This document shows, one piece after another, positions 45,893 to 55,159 of a stretch of DNA of 64,000 bases (its first letter is position 1; each line of letters begins with the position of its first letter). The position numbers and the translations under genes were made by a program. The stretch is taken from NCBI RefSeq assembly GCF_001761365.1, contig NZ_CP017477.1, positions 642,501 through 706,500 on the forward strand, given 5' to 3'. This DNA is from Polaribacter vadi. Its GTDB lineage: Bacteria; Bacteroidota; Bacteroidia; Flavobacteriales; Flavobacteriaceae. The notes under the pieces were generated by a model, which was not told the origin of the DNA, ran no database searches, and was given only the letters and a program-made list of their open reading frames with translations.

Positions 45893-46516
45893 TTAAGCTG
45901 TGATTAAATCAAAAGAAATTTTAATTCCTGTAATTACCATTCCTGTTCCAATAATGGCAATAATTAAACCCATTATTTTACCAATTACAGAAATAACGTT
46001 ATTCCCAACAAGTTTCACTATATAATCGCTTGCTCTAAACGTTAAATAAGTAAGAATACTCATAAAACCAAAAATTCCAATCACTAAAAAAATCTGAATT
46101 GTTTCTACATTAGATACAAAATTCATCGCAGTTACAATAGTTCCTGGCCCAGCTAAAATAGGAATCGCCATTGGAGAAACAGCAATATCTTCTTCTGTAT
46201 TTACACTATCTAAACTTTTTACGTTCGATTGTTTTGACTGTAGCATTTCGAAACCGATAAAGAATATCAAGATTCCACCTGTAATTTTAAAGGCAGGAAT
46301 GCTAATATTAAAAAGTTCGAAAATATATTTTCCTAACAAGACAAAAACAGTCACAATAATAAAAGCAATAATATTTGATCTTTTATTAATATCTCTTTTC
46401 ACTTTTTTGTCCATTCCTTGTGTCAAAGACACAAAAACTGTCATGTTAGAAATTGGGTTGGTAATCGCAAAAAAACCAGTAAACACAGTAATTGCGAATG
46501 TTATTAAGTTATCCAT
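45893..46516 (-). CDS. MarC-family integral membrane protein
   Basis: The 207-residue protein has six predicted membrane helices. Family motifs are FFAITNPISNMTVFVSLT near the N-terminus, GGILIFFIGFEMLQ, and SPMAIPILAGPGTIVTAM. MarC/UPF0056 proteins are of unknown function despite their name; a role in antibiotic resistance has been refuted for E. coli MarC. It is monocistronic on the minus strand. Confidence 0.92.
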   Translation of the reverse strand: MDNLITFAITVFTGFFAITNPISNMTVFVSLTQGMDKKVKRDINKRSNIIAFIIVTVFVLLGKYIFELFNISIPAFKITGGILIFFIGFEMLQSKQSNVKSLDSVNTEEDIAVSPMAIPILAGPGTIVTAMNFVSNVETIQIFLVIGIFGFMSILTYLTFRASDYIVKLVGNNVISVIGKIMGLIIAIIGTGMVITGIKISFDLITA

Positions 46517-46712
46517 TTTCTTTAAAAATTTTGAAGCTGCAAAAGAACGTAATTATCTAATCTTCTGAGCCTTTTTATTTGCTTTTTTTTGCGCAATTAT
46601 AAAGATATTAATATTTCTTATAAAAACACCTTTAACGAGAGGATTATTAAACCTTTAGCGAATTTACATCAACCAAAAAAAAGTGTAAATACTGTATAAA
46701 ATTACTCAAACA

Positions 46713-47636
46713 TTACACTAAAATAGTAGTTCCTTTACTCGATTTATTTTTTAGTTCATCAAAATAAAAATCAATTCTACCTAAATTAATTCCATAAGCA
46801 CCAACTTGATTCACTAAAACATTTTTATCATCTAAATTTTTAACTAAAGTTGGTTTTGGTAAGAATGTATGGGTATGACCTCCAATAATTAAATCGATGT
46901 TTTTCGTGTTTTTCGCCAAATTTAAATCGGATATTTTCTTAGCATCTCTTTTATAATTATAGCCTAAATGCGATAAACAGATAATTAAATCGCAGTTTTC
47001 TTCATTTTTTAGTTGATTGGTTATCTCTTGAGTAACTTCTATCGGATCTAAATACGCTGTTTCTTTGTACATTTTTTTACTAACCAAACCTTCTAGTTCA
47101 ATCCCCAAACCAAATATGCCGATTTTAATTCCGTCTTTTACCATAATTTTATAGGGTTTTACATGCGTGTCTAAAACCGTGTTTTTAAAATCGTAATTGG
47201 CAGAAACAAAATCGAATTTTGCATTTGGTAATTGTTTGTATAAACCTTCAATGGAGTTGTCAAAATCATGATTTCCAATCGTGGCAACATCATATTTTAA
47301 CATGCTCATGAGTTTAAACTCCAGTTCGCCACCAAAATAATTAAAATAAGGAGTTCCTTGAAAAATATCACCAGCATCTAATAACAAGGTGTTTTTATTT
47401 TCGCTGCGAATTTGCTCAATTAATGTAGCTCTTCTTGCAACACCTCCTTTATTTGGGTTTCTGTTGTGGTTTGGCTTAAAAGGTTCTATTTGACTGTGTG
47501 TATCATTGGTGTGTAGAATTGTAATATGACGTTTTTGTTGCTCCGTAAAAGAAGGTAATGTCAATCCACCAATCATTGCTAATGCAGATGCGCCTCCAAG
47601 TTGTTTTATAAAATTTCTTCTTTTCATCTTATTCAA
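46713..47636 (-). CDS. 5'-nucleotidase-like metallophosphoesterase with Tat signal
   Basis: The 307-residue protein begins with a twin-arginine signal (MKRRNFIKQLGGASALAMIG). It then has the UshA-type metallophosphatase domain: HTNDTHSQIEPF, DAGDIFQGTPYF, TIGNHDFDNS, CLSHLGY and IGGHTHTFL provide the metal-binding D, H and N residues. The C-terminal 5'-nucleotidase domain is absent here and is encoded by the gene upstream, which overlaps by 8 bp. Together they would make a periplasmic nucleotidase from two chains. Substrates are probably nucleotides. Confidence 0.9.
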   Translation of the reverse strand: MNKMKRRNFIKQLGGASALAMIGGLTLPSFTEQQKRHITILHTNDTHSQIEPFKPNHNRNPNKGGVARRATLIEQIRSENKNTLLLDAGDIFQGTPYFNYFGGELEFKLMSMLKYDVATIGNHDFDNSIEGLYKQLPNAKFDFVSANYDFKNTVLDTHVKPYKIMVKDGIKIGIFGLGIELEGLVSKKMYKETAYLDPIEVTQEITNQLKNEENCDLIICLSHLGYNYKRDAKKISDLNLAKNTKNIDLIIGGHTHTFLPKPTLVKNLDDKNVLVNQVGAYGINLGRIDFYFDELKNKSSKGTTILV

Positions 47637-48375
47637 TTGTTACACGATTATCAATAGAAAACTTTAAAGTATCGCTTTTTTCGAAATAATCGATCACAGC
47701 ATCTCTTACTTTATAATTGAGATTTGTTAATTGCTCTGGATTTTTAAAAAACACCATACCATCTCCACCCGTTTGTAAATAATCGGATGTTAATACTGCA
47801 TACGTTTTATTTTTATCAAACTTTTCGCCATTGATTTTTAAATCGTACCCATTTTCTTTAATCCGTAAATTTATATTTTTTGATAAAGGATGTGCACTTT
47901 GATTGCGAATAAAATAATTGATTAACTCCTCAACTTTATCTCCTGAAAGATTTACTACCACAAGTTCATTATCAAAAGGCATTAATTTAAAAGCACTTTC
48001 TTTGGTAACATTCCCTGCTGCAATGGACGCTCGCAAACCACCATTATTAAACATCGCAAAATCTATTGTAGTAGCTGTTTTTTCTTTAAACATTGGGTTT
48101 GCCATTTCCACACATAAATCTGCCATTAAATTACCCAAACTACTTTGCATTTGAGTACTTTGTTTTGTTAAATCGATAGTTGTGTACGTTAAAACTCGTT
48201 CCATTTCGCCTATTAATTTTTCTTTATAAGGCGTAATTACATTCTCAATTTCTGGTGATGCCATTAGTGTGCTATCAATAGTAATATTTTTAGCGGTAAT
48301 TTTTGTGAGGGTTCTGTCTGTTTTTTTGCAAGAAGTAACTAAAAAAAATAGACAGATAAAATAGATTGGTTTCAT
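47629..48375 (-). CDS. 5'-nucleotidase C-terminal-domain lipoprotein
   Basis: The 248-residue protein has a lipoprotein signal (MKPIYFICLFFLVTSCKK). The UshA C-terminal substrate-binding domain contains SSLGNLMADLCVEM, MFNNGGLRASIAAG, LMPFDNELVVV and TSDYLQTGGDGMVFF. This domain normally provides nucleotide specificity and is fused to the catalytic domain; here it is separate. The stop region overlaps the start of the metallophosphatase gene by 8 bp, so the two halves are made together. One is lipid-anchored and the other exported by Tat. Confidence 0.9.
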   Translation of the reverse strand: MKPIYFICLFFLVTSCKKTDRTLTKITAKNITIDSTLMASPEIENVITPYKEKLIGEMERVLTYTTIDLTKQSTQMQSSLGNLMADLCVEMANPMFKEKTATTIDFAMFNNGGLRASIAAGNVTKESAFKLMPFDNELVVVNLSGDKVEELINYFIRNQSAHPLSKNINLRIKENGYDLKINGEKFDKNKTYAVLTSDYLQTGGDGMVFFKNPEQLTNLNYKVRDAVIDYFEKSDTLKFSIDNRVTIE

Positions 48376-48409
48376 GAATTGTTTTTAATTGATAAAATAA
48401 TGAATTAGA

Positions 48410-50941
48410 CTACACTTCCTTTCTTAAAACCTCTAAAGGCGGACTTTGCAAAACCGATTTTAAATTGCTCAAACCAATAACTACCACTAAAATTGTAATG
48501 GCTGGTAAAAACACTAAAAACGGAATTCCTGAAGGAATAAAAGGTTCTTTAAAAATAAAAATAGCTAATAATTGACTTCCAAATAAGGATAATAAAATAC
48601 CTGTTAAACTCCCTAACAATCCTAAATACACATATTCTAAGGCTGTTATTTTTAGAATTTGTTTGCTTTTTGCGCCCAAGGTTCTTAACAAAACACTTTC
48701 TTTTATTCGTTGATATTTGCTGTTTCTCACAGAGCCAATCAACACAATAAAACCTGTTAAAATGCTAAAAAATGCCATAAAGTTGATGATCCAAGATATT
48801 TTATCTAAAATATCTTCTACAATCGTAAATACTTGACGTAAATCTAAAATAGTAACGTTTGGAAAGTTTTTCACCAAATCTCTTTGCAAGGCAGCAGAAC
48901 TTTCTTCAGTGGGTGCATAGGTTGTCATCACATTAAATTGAGGTGCTTTTTCTAAAACACCTGTTGGAAACAAAATCATAAAATTGACTTGCATACTGCT
49001 CCAATCTACTTTTCTGATGCTTCCAACTTTGGTTTCCATCAAAACACCTTGAATGTTAAAAACAACATCATCACCTATTTTTAAATTTCCATCTTCAGCT
49101 AAATTGTCTGCAATAGAAATTAATACTGGTTTTTCTGCAGTTACTTTTCCAATAAATTCGCCTTCTAATAATTCCTCAGTTTCAGTCAACTCACTTCTGT
49201 AAGTAACTCTAAATTCACGATTCAGCATCCATTTACGCATGTTTACAGTCGTGTCTTGTCGTATTTCATTGGCTGTTTTTCCACGAATACTTTCCATTCT
49301 CATGGTAATGATTGGAATGTTGTCAATAACTTCTAACCCTTTGCTTTCAAAATTTTGCACCAATTGTTTTTCCTGACTGCTTTGTACATCCATTAAAATG
49401 ATATTCGCGTCTGTCTTTTTATTTTCGAGTGATGTTTTTGCAAGTAGAATATCTTTGGTAAAATACAACGTACTAATTAAAAACGTCCCCAAACCAATGG
49501 CTAAAACCAACACCATAGTTTGGTTGTTGGGTCTGAATAAATTCAACAAACTTTGTCTGCTTGTAAATCCCCAAGAAGTTGGAAAAAACTTTTTAATCAA
49601 TTTGATAAACAAACTGGCAACACCTGCCATAATTGCAAAAGTCACAAAAATACCCAATGTAAAAACGAGTCCATTGATTGCACTTTTTAACATCCAAAAA
49701 GAGAATAAAAAGATAAAAAGTAAAATAGCTAAAAACACTAAAATTCGTGCTTTTTTAGGTTTCTGTTGATTCTCTTCTTGCCCTCTCAAAACCTCTAAAG
49801 GCGATACATACCAAGTACCCAAAAGAGGTAATAATGCAAATAAAACAGACATTAAAACACCCAAAATAATCCCCATTAAAATAGGTTGAAACGATATAGA
49901 AACATCTACACTAAATGGTAAAAACTCCTGTAAAATATAAGGAAAAGCAAATTGCAAACTAATTCCTATGAGCGCTCCAATAATGCCTCCAATGAAACCA
50001 ATGGCTATAATTTGAATCAAATAAATTAAAAAGGATTGTTTTCTAGAAGCACCTAAACATTTTAAAACAGCTACGTTTTTTAATTTCTCTTTAATGTAAA
50101 TATGCACAGAACTAGCAATTCCAATACAGCCTAACAACAAGGCTATAAATGCCACTAAATTTAAAAATTTACCAACATTATCATACCTTCTTCCAAGGTT
50201 TCTGCTGGTACTTGTATGGGTATCTAAATCAGCATTTTCTGCATCTAAAATTGGATCAATTTTCTTATCTAATGCCTCTAAATCAATCGTAGTATTTTTA
50301 AAAAAATATTGATATTCTTTTCTACTTCCTAACTGTAAAAGATTGGTTTGTTCTAAAAATCGAAATGGAATTAACACTTGTGGAGCAACAGAAGAAGAAA
50401 TTGCTGTACTACCAGGAATCGATTTTAAAGCACCAATAATAGAAAACGTTACATTTCCTAATTTTATAGAATCGCCAGGATTTAAATCATATTGCAACAA
50501 CAAAGTAGCATCTACCAAAGCACCTCCTAATTCTTGGTAGTTTTTTCCTGCATTTTCAGGAACTGTCGTTAAACTTCCATAAAAAGGAAAAGCACCTTCT
50601 AAGGCTCTAACTTTTACCAACTTTGTGCCTTCATTTTTAGGAAAAGCAGCCATAGACACAAAATTGACTTCAAATGCATTTGCACCTAAAGAATCAATAA
50701 TTTTCTGTACTTTTTCAGATGGTTTTTGTTTGCTATCAATAATAAAATCAGCACCCATCAAGGATTTTGATTGTTTTTTAATATTGTCTTTTAAATTATC
50801 GCTAAATAATTGAATGGAAACAACAGCTGCAATTCCTAAAATAATAGACGCCATAAAAAGCATCAATCTAGTAAGACTCGCTTTTCCATCTCTCCAAGCC
50901 ATTTTTAAAAGCCACTTAAAATTTAAATTACTTTTGCTCAT
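48410..50941 (-). CDS. FtsX-domain ABC transporter permease (YbbP-like)
   Basis: The 843-residue permease has an N-terminal membrane helix (about 22-42), two FtsX/MacB-type modules each with three to four helices (about 265-390 and 700-840), and large periplasmic domains between. The C-terminus SPPLEVLRKEV and the internal VSPLEVLRGQ are repeated module ends. It works with the ATPase encoded directly upstream (1-bp overlap). In E. coli, YbbA-YbbP is encoded next to tesA, and the same set occurs here. A role in lipid or envelope export is likely but not proven. Confidence 0.92.
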   Translation of the reverse strand: MSKSNLNFKWLLKMAWRDGKASLTRLMLFMASIILGIAAVVSIQLFSDNLKDNIKKQSKSLMGADFIIDSKQKPSEKVQKIIDSLGANAFEVNFVSMAAFPKNEGTKLVKVRALEGAFPFYGSLTTVPENAGKNYQELGGALVDATLLLQYDLNPGDSIKLGNVTFSIIGALKSIPGSTAISSSVAPQVLIPFRFLEQTNLLQLGSRKEYQYFFKNTTIDLEALDKKIDPILDAENADLDTHTSTSRNLGRRYDNVGKFLNLVAFIALLLGCIGIASSVHIYIKEKLKNVAVLKCLGASRKQSFLIYLIQIIAIGFIGGIIGALIGISLQFAFPYILQEFLPFSVDVSISFQPILMGIILGVLMSVLFALLPLLGTWYVSPLEVLRGQEENQQKPKKARILVFLAILLFIFLFSFWMLKSAINGLVFTLGIFVTFAIMAGVASLFIKLIKKFFPTSWGFTSRQSLLNLFRPNNQTMVLVLAIGLGTFLISTLYFTKDILLAKTSLENKKTDANIILMDVQSSQEKQLVQNFESKGLEVIDNIPIITMRMESIRGKTANEIRQDTTVNMRKWMLNREFRVTYRSELTETEELLEGEFIGKVTAEKPVLISIADNLAEDGNLKIGDDVVFNIQGVLMETKVGSIRKVDWSSMQVNFMILFPTGVLEKAPQFNVMTTYAPTEESSAALQRDLVKNFPNVTILDLRQVFTIVEDILDKISWIINFMAFFSILTGFIVLIGSVRNSKYQRIKESVLLRTLGAKSKQILKITALEYVYLGLLGSLTGILLSLFGSQLLAIFIFKEPFIPSGIPFLVFLPAITILVVVIGLSNLKSVLQSPPLEVLRKEV

Positions 50942-51630
50942 TAAATATTGGCTGTTTTTTCGTTAGCAATAATCTTCCCTCCTTTTAAGCGTAAAATTTG
51001 TTGTGTTCTGTTTGCCAACTCTAAATCGTGTGTAATAATAATCAACGTAGTTCCAGCTTCTTTGTTTAATTCAAACAACAATTGAATTACTTTTTCGCCA
51101 GTTTCTTCATCTAAATTTCCTGTGGGTTCATCAGCAAATAAAATAGCAGGTTTGTTAGAGAAGGCTCTTGCCAAAGCTACTCTTTGTTGCTCTCCTCCAG
51201 ATAATTGTGTTGGATAATGATGCAACCTGTCTGCCAAACCAACTTTGGTAAGTAATTCTTTTCCTACTTTTGCAGCATTTTTATCACCTTGTAATTCCAA
51301 AGGCACAATTACGTTTTCCAACGCTGTTAAAGTGGGTAATAATTGAAAATTTTGGAAGATAAAACCAACATTTTTATTTCGTAAAGCTGCACGTTCATCT
51401 TCATTTAAATCTCCTAAAGAAGTTCCACATAATTCAACAGTTCCAGAAGTTGGGTAATCCAACCCTGCACACAACCCTAAAAGCGTAGTTTTTCCACTTC
51501 CTGATGGACCAACAATTGAGAAGATACTTCCTTTTTCTACTTCGAAAGAAATATTGCTAATTACTGTTAATTTTTTAGAACCACTTGTATAAGTTTTCTC
51601 TAAATCATTAATCTTTAATATCTTTGACAT
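50941..51630 (-). CDS. ABC transporter ATP-binding protein (YbbA/LolD-like)
   Basis: The 229-residue ATPase has Walker A GPSGSGKTTLLGL, the Q-loop in FIFQNFQLLPTL, the signature LSGGEQQRVALARA, Walker B ILFADEPTGNLD and the switch His in IITHDLELA. It belongs to the MacB/LolD branch that powers FtsX-type permeases, and its stop overlaps the permease start by one base. It is divergent from the tesA-like gene. Confidence 0.93.
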   Translation of the reverse strand: MSKILKINDLEKTYTSGSKKLTVISNISFEVEKGSIFSIVGPSGSGKTTLLGLCAGLDYPTSGTVELCGTSLGDLNEDERAALRNKNVGFIFQNFQLLPTLTALENVIVPLELQGDKNAAKVGKELLTKVGLADRLHHYPTQLSGGEQQRVALARAFSNKPAILFADEPTGNLDEETGEKVIQLLFELNKEAGTTLIIITHDLELANRTQQILRLKGGKIIANEKTANI

Positions 51631-51730
51631 TCACAATTTTTTAATTAAAAAAAGTTCCTTTTGGCTTTTCCAAAAGGTTTTTATTGACTAGTAATTCCTA
51701 TAAAAACGGGAATTTAAACAAAATAAGCTA

Positions 51731-52465
51731 ATGCTGAAAAATAATCAATTGCCTTTATATATCAACAAGAGAAAACAAACTATTTTCTTAAAGTTATGTT
51801 ATTTTTCTATGTTGATGTTCTTGCTTTCCTGCAAAACAGAAGCTCCAAAACAAGAAAATTCTTCGAGTAATATACCTACAAAAACTGAAACAAAAAACAC
51901 TCCACAAACCACCACAAAAAGAATTGTTTTTTTTGGTGATAGTTTAACTGCTGGATATGGTTTAGACGATGTTGAAGATGCGTTTCCTGGAATTATACAA
52001 AGTAAAATTGATAGTTTAGATTTACCATATACTGTTGTAAACTCAGGAATTAGTGGCGAAACAACTGCTGTTGGAAAAAACAGAATTGATTGGGTTTTGA
52101 ATCAAGAACCAGATATTTTTATTTTGGAATTGGGTGCTAATGATGGTTTAAGAGGTGTTAATTTGAAGGATACAAAAAGCAATTTACAGTTTATTATTGA
52201 TGCTGTAAAAGAAAAATATCCAGCAACAAAAATTGTATTGGCTGGGATGCAAATTCCACCAAATATGGGACAAGATTATGCTACAGAATTTAAAAACATT
52301 TTTCCAGAATTGGCAGCAAAAAACGATATTGCACTTATTCCATTTTTATTAGAAAATGTTGGTGGTATTTCTAGTTTAAATCAGTCAGATGAAATTCATC
52401 CTACAAAAAAAGGGCATAAAATTTTGGCTCAAAATACTTGGGAAGTTTTAAAGCCAATTCTATAA
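51731..52465 (+). CDS. tesA: SGNH arylesterase / lysophospholipase (TesA-like)
   Basis: The 244-residue protein has an N-terminal hydrophobic segment ending in MLFLLSCKT, a probable lipoprotein signal, and a low-complexity linker. The SGNH hydrolase core has block I IVFFGDSLTAGYGLDD (nucleophile Ser), block II VNSGISGETTA, block III ELGANDGLRG and block V SDEIHPTKKGH (Asp and His). TesA hydrolyses acyl-CoA and lysophospholipids. It is divergent from YbbA/YbbP, matching the conserved gene neighbourhood in proteobacteria. Confidence 0.9.
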   Translation: MLKNNQLPLYINKRKQTIFLKLCYFSMLMFLLSCKTEAPKQENSSSNIPTKTETKNTPQTTTKRIVFFGDSLTAGYGLDDVEDAFPGIIQSKIDSLDLPYTVVNSGISGETTAVGKNRIDWVLNQEPDIFILELGANDGLRGVNLKDTKSNLQFIIDAVKEKYPATKIVLAGMQIPPNMGQDYATEFKNIFPELAAKNDIALIPFLLENVGGISSLNQSDEIHPTKKGHKILAQNTWEVLKPIL

Positions 52466-52516
52466 ATTCTTAGGATTTTAAAATATTTATCAGTAATTTG
52501 TATCTAAAAAAAGGAA

Positions 52517-53764
52517 ATGGACACCTATTTTGTTATTCTATTAATTGTTGGTATCACATCTCTTTTTGCGAGTTTTTCTCCAATAATTTTAAAACGTTTT
52601 AAGATAAGTTTTACCATTCCATTACTTTTTTTAGGAGCCATTTTATATTATTTAAAAGCACCTTTACCTTGGCCAGATCCTATTTGGAATGAGAGTTTAA
52701 CCATCCATTTTTCTGAACTTGTGGTTATTATTAGTTTGATGGTTGCAGGATTAAAAATTGGTTTAAATTATTCTTGGAAAGAATGGCGAAATCCTTTACG
52801 TTTATTAGGCATTACAATGCCTTTGTTTATGGTTGCTGTTTTTTTATTTACCTATTATATCTTAAAATTTGATGGGCCAATTTCACTTTTATTAGCGGCA
52901 GTTTTGGCACCTACAGATCCTGCTTTAGCTTCTGAAATTCAACTAAATAAAAAACAGTCAGCATCTTCTAAAAATGTAGGAATTCAATATAACCTTACAG
53001 CAGAAGCAGGTTTAAATGATGGTTTGGCATTTCCTTTTATATTTTTAGCAATTGTTTGGTCTAAAAACGGCTCTTTGGGAGCTGAACAATGGCAAGAGTG
53101 GCTTAGTTTCTACCTGATTTATAAATTAGTAATAGGTATTTTAATGGGTATTATTATTGGGTTTTTATACAGTTATTTTACTAAAAAATTATCCAATGAT
53201 AATAATCGGAAAATACATCAAGCTTTTGTGGCGATTTCGTTAACCTTAATTTCTTATGGATTGGCAGAAATTTTAAATTCTTATGGCTTTTTAAGTGTCT
53301 TTTTTGCAGGTTTATTTGCACATTATCATCAACATCAAAAAAATGAAAAGACAGAAAGCGAACCAAGTTTAAGTTTTATAGAAAACATAGAAAAATTTCT
53401 TATTATTTTTTGGATTATTTTCTTTGGAGGATCAGTAATGGCAGGAATTTTAGATTTTATTACCACAACAAGTTTACTTTTTTGTTTTGGATTGGTGTTA
53501 ATTTTAAGACCACTTTTAGGCTATATCAGTTTTTATAAAACCGATTTAACACCAAAGAAAAAACTAGCAATTTCATTCTTTGGAATTCGTGGAATTGGCT
53601 CTGTTTTTTATTTATCGTATGCAATAAAACATGGTAATTTTCAAGATGCAAATCAGCTGTATTCTATTGTTGCCTTGGTTATTTTAATTTCTATTATTTT
53701 ACACGGATTTACAGCTAAAAGAATGATTAATGCTTTTGATGATATTGAAAAAAAGAATTCATAA
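52517..53764 (+). CDS. CPA-type sodium/proton antiporter
   Basis: The 415-residue membrane protein has about twelve hydrophobic segments. The ion-binding region contains APTDPALASE, and AEAGLNDGLAFPF carries the N-D pair of CPA1 exchangers; FFGIRGIGSVFYL is a further family motif. It would exchange Na or K for protons at the inner membrane, useful in a marine bacterium. It is 51 bp after the tesA-like gene and may be co-transcribed. Confidence 0.9.
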   Translation: MDTYFVILLIVGITSLFASFSPIILKRFKISFTIPLLFLGAILYYLKAPLPWPDPIWNESLTIHFSELVVIISLMVAGLKIGLNYSWKEWRNPLRLLGITMPLFMVAVFLFTYYILKFDGPISLLLAAVLAPTDPALASEIQLNKKQSASSKNVGIQYNLTAEAGLNDGLAFPFIFLAIVWSKNGSLGAEQWQEWLSFYLIYKLVIGILMGIIIGFLYSYFTKKLSNDNNRKIHQAFVAISLTLISYGLAEILNSYGFLSVFFAGLFAHYHQHQKNEKTESEPSLSFIENIEKFLIIFWIIFFGGSVMAGILDFITTTSLLFCFGLVLILRPLLGYISFYKTDLTPKKKLAISFFGIRGIGSVFYLSYAIKHGNFQDANQLYSIVALVILISIILHGFTAKRMINAFDDIEKKNS

Positions 53765-53811
53765 TTTATGAAATCATTCTTAAATCTTCAGTAAAAATAT
53801 ATCAGTAAGTG

Positions 53812-53819
53812 TATCTTTG
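53812..53819 (+). promoter_or_regulatory. promoter -7 box (TATCTTTG)
   Basis: The motif matches TAnnTTTG and lies 34 bp before the ATG at 53854. It lies inside a longer frame starting at 53809, which argues for the downstream start of the helicase-like gene. Confidence 0.6.
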
Positions 53820-53853
53820 TACTCGTTATTGTAAAATTAAAATCCTTTTACGT

Positions 53854-54465
53854 ATGCCTTTCAAAAAATTACATCCTCATTTAAAAGATGTACTTGAAAA
53901 TTCAGAAATTTCATTTCCTACAGCTTTACAAAAAGCAAGTATTCCTACCATAAAAAGTGGTGCGAATGTTTTTTGTATTGCTCCTGAAAATAGCGGAAAA
54001 ACTACCACTTTGTTATTAACAACATTAAACAAATTAAAGTGTGAAGCTGTTGGTATTGCTCCAAGAGCCGTTGTTTTAGTAGAAAATAATGACAACGCTT
54101 TGCAATTGTTTGATACTTTTGTAAAGTATACAAAAAGAACCTCTTTACGTGTGTATGTTGCTGATGAAAAACAACATATAGATTTGCTAAAGTCAGAAAT
54201 ATTTGAAGGTGTAGATATTTTAATTTCCACCCCAAAAATAATGAATAAGTTGCTTTTACTAGAAGGTTTAAACACCACTCAGTTAAAGATTTTTAATATT
54301 GATGATGCCGATTTTTTAACAAAAAACACATCTACATCAGATTTAATGTTAATTACACAAAGCATCCATAAATGCCAATTTGTAATGTATGCAGAGAAAA
54401 TGCATCCTACATTAAAACGTTTTGAAAACTATTTTATGCAATATGCTAAAACAGTTTCTATTTAA
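53854..54465 (+). CDS. truncated, degenerate DEAD-box helicase-like protein
   Basis: The start at 53854 (MPFKKLHPHLKDV) is chosen because a promoter box lies inside the longer frame. The 203-residue product covers only the first RecA-like domain. A Q-motif-like region (FPTALQKASIPTIKSG) is followed by Walker A APENSGKTTTLL, motif Ia GIAPRAVVLV, ISTPKIMNKLL, and motif II changed to NIDDADFL. The second helicase domain is missing, so it cannot be a normal helicase; it may bind RNA as a regulator. It appears intact as a short gene, with no obvious remnant downstream. It precedes the thiamine-phosphate synthase gene by 36 bp. Confidence 0.75.
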   Translation: MPFKKLHPHLKDVLENSEISFPTALQKASIPTIKSGANVFCIAPENSGKTTTLLLTTLNKLKCEAVGIAPRAVVLVENNDNALQLFDTFVKYTKRTSLRVYVADEKQHIDLLKSEIFEGVDILISTPKIMNKLLLLEGLNTTQLKIFNIDDADFLTKNTSTSDLMLITQSIHKCQFVMYAEKMHPTLKRFENYFMQYAKTVSI

Positions 54466-54501
54466 ATCTTAAGATTTACAAACCACAAAAAATTAACAAT
54501 T

Positions 54502-55140
54502 TTGATTCCGAAATTACATTATATCTCTGAAGGAAATTCTCCAAAAGAAGTTTTAGAAAACATACAAAAAGCCTGTACTTCTGGTATTGAAATTGTACAG
54601 TTAAAATTAGACACTATTTCTGAAAAAAAGTTTTTAAAATTAGCCAATGAAGTGAAAGAAATTACCACTCATTTTCAAACAAGATTGGTTATTAACAAAC
54701 ATTATAAAATTGCTAAAGAAATAAAAGCAGATGGTGTTCATTTAGATAAAAACCACTCCTGCCCTATTGAAGCAAGAAAGCACGTTTATACTTGGCAAAT
54801 TATTGGTGGCTCTGCAAACACTTTACAAGATTGTGAAACCTTATTGAAAAAACAAGTAGATTATATAACTTTAAGTCCATTTAAAAATTCAACTGAAGAA
54901 GAAAATTCACCAAAAGCCTTAGGTTTAAATGGTTATACATTAATTACAGAAGCATTACATACAGAAACACCAATTTTAGGATTTGGAGAAATTACAACAA
55001 ACGATGTTTCAGCAATTTTAAACACGGGTATTTCTGGCATTGCTGTTTCAGAAGAAATTACCAATAATTTTGATATTATAAAAACATACAATCAATTATT
55101 AAAGGCATCATCAACAGAAGAAAAAAGACACACTTTTTGA
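54502..55140 (+). CDS. thiE: thiamine-phosphate synthase
   Basis: The 212-residue TIM-barrel protein starts at a TTG (54502), giving MIPKLHYISEG. It has the pyrophosphate and substrate regions of ThiE: EIVQLKLD, RLVINKHYKIAKEIKADGVHL, QIIGGSANTLQDCE, and DYITLSPFKNSTEEE (equivalent to the usual VGPIFPT loop), plus LGFGEITTNDVSAILNTGISGIAV. It joins the thiazole and pyrimidine phosphates of vitamin B1. The GP-F-T consensus is divergent, as in short stand-alone flavobacterial versions, so a TenI-like role is possible. It precedes an MscS-type gene by 19 bp. Confidence 0.78.
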   Translation: MIPKLHYISEGNSPKEVLENIQKACTSGIEIVQLKLDTISEKKFLKLANEVKEITTHFQTRLVINKHYKIAKEIKADGVHLDKNHSCPIEARKHVYTWQIIGGSANTLQDCETLLKKQVDYITLSPFKNSTEEENSPKALGLNGYTLITEALHTETPILGFGEITTNDVSAILNTGISGIAVSEEITNNFDIIKTYNQLLKASSTEEKRHTF

Positions 55141-55159
55141 GTTTTAAAAAATAAAAATA

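Noticed and set aside
53809..53853. Upstream start for the helicase-like gene
   Set aside because: The -7 promoter box at 53812-53819 lies within this extension and the added residues are unlike the family.
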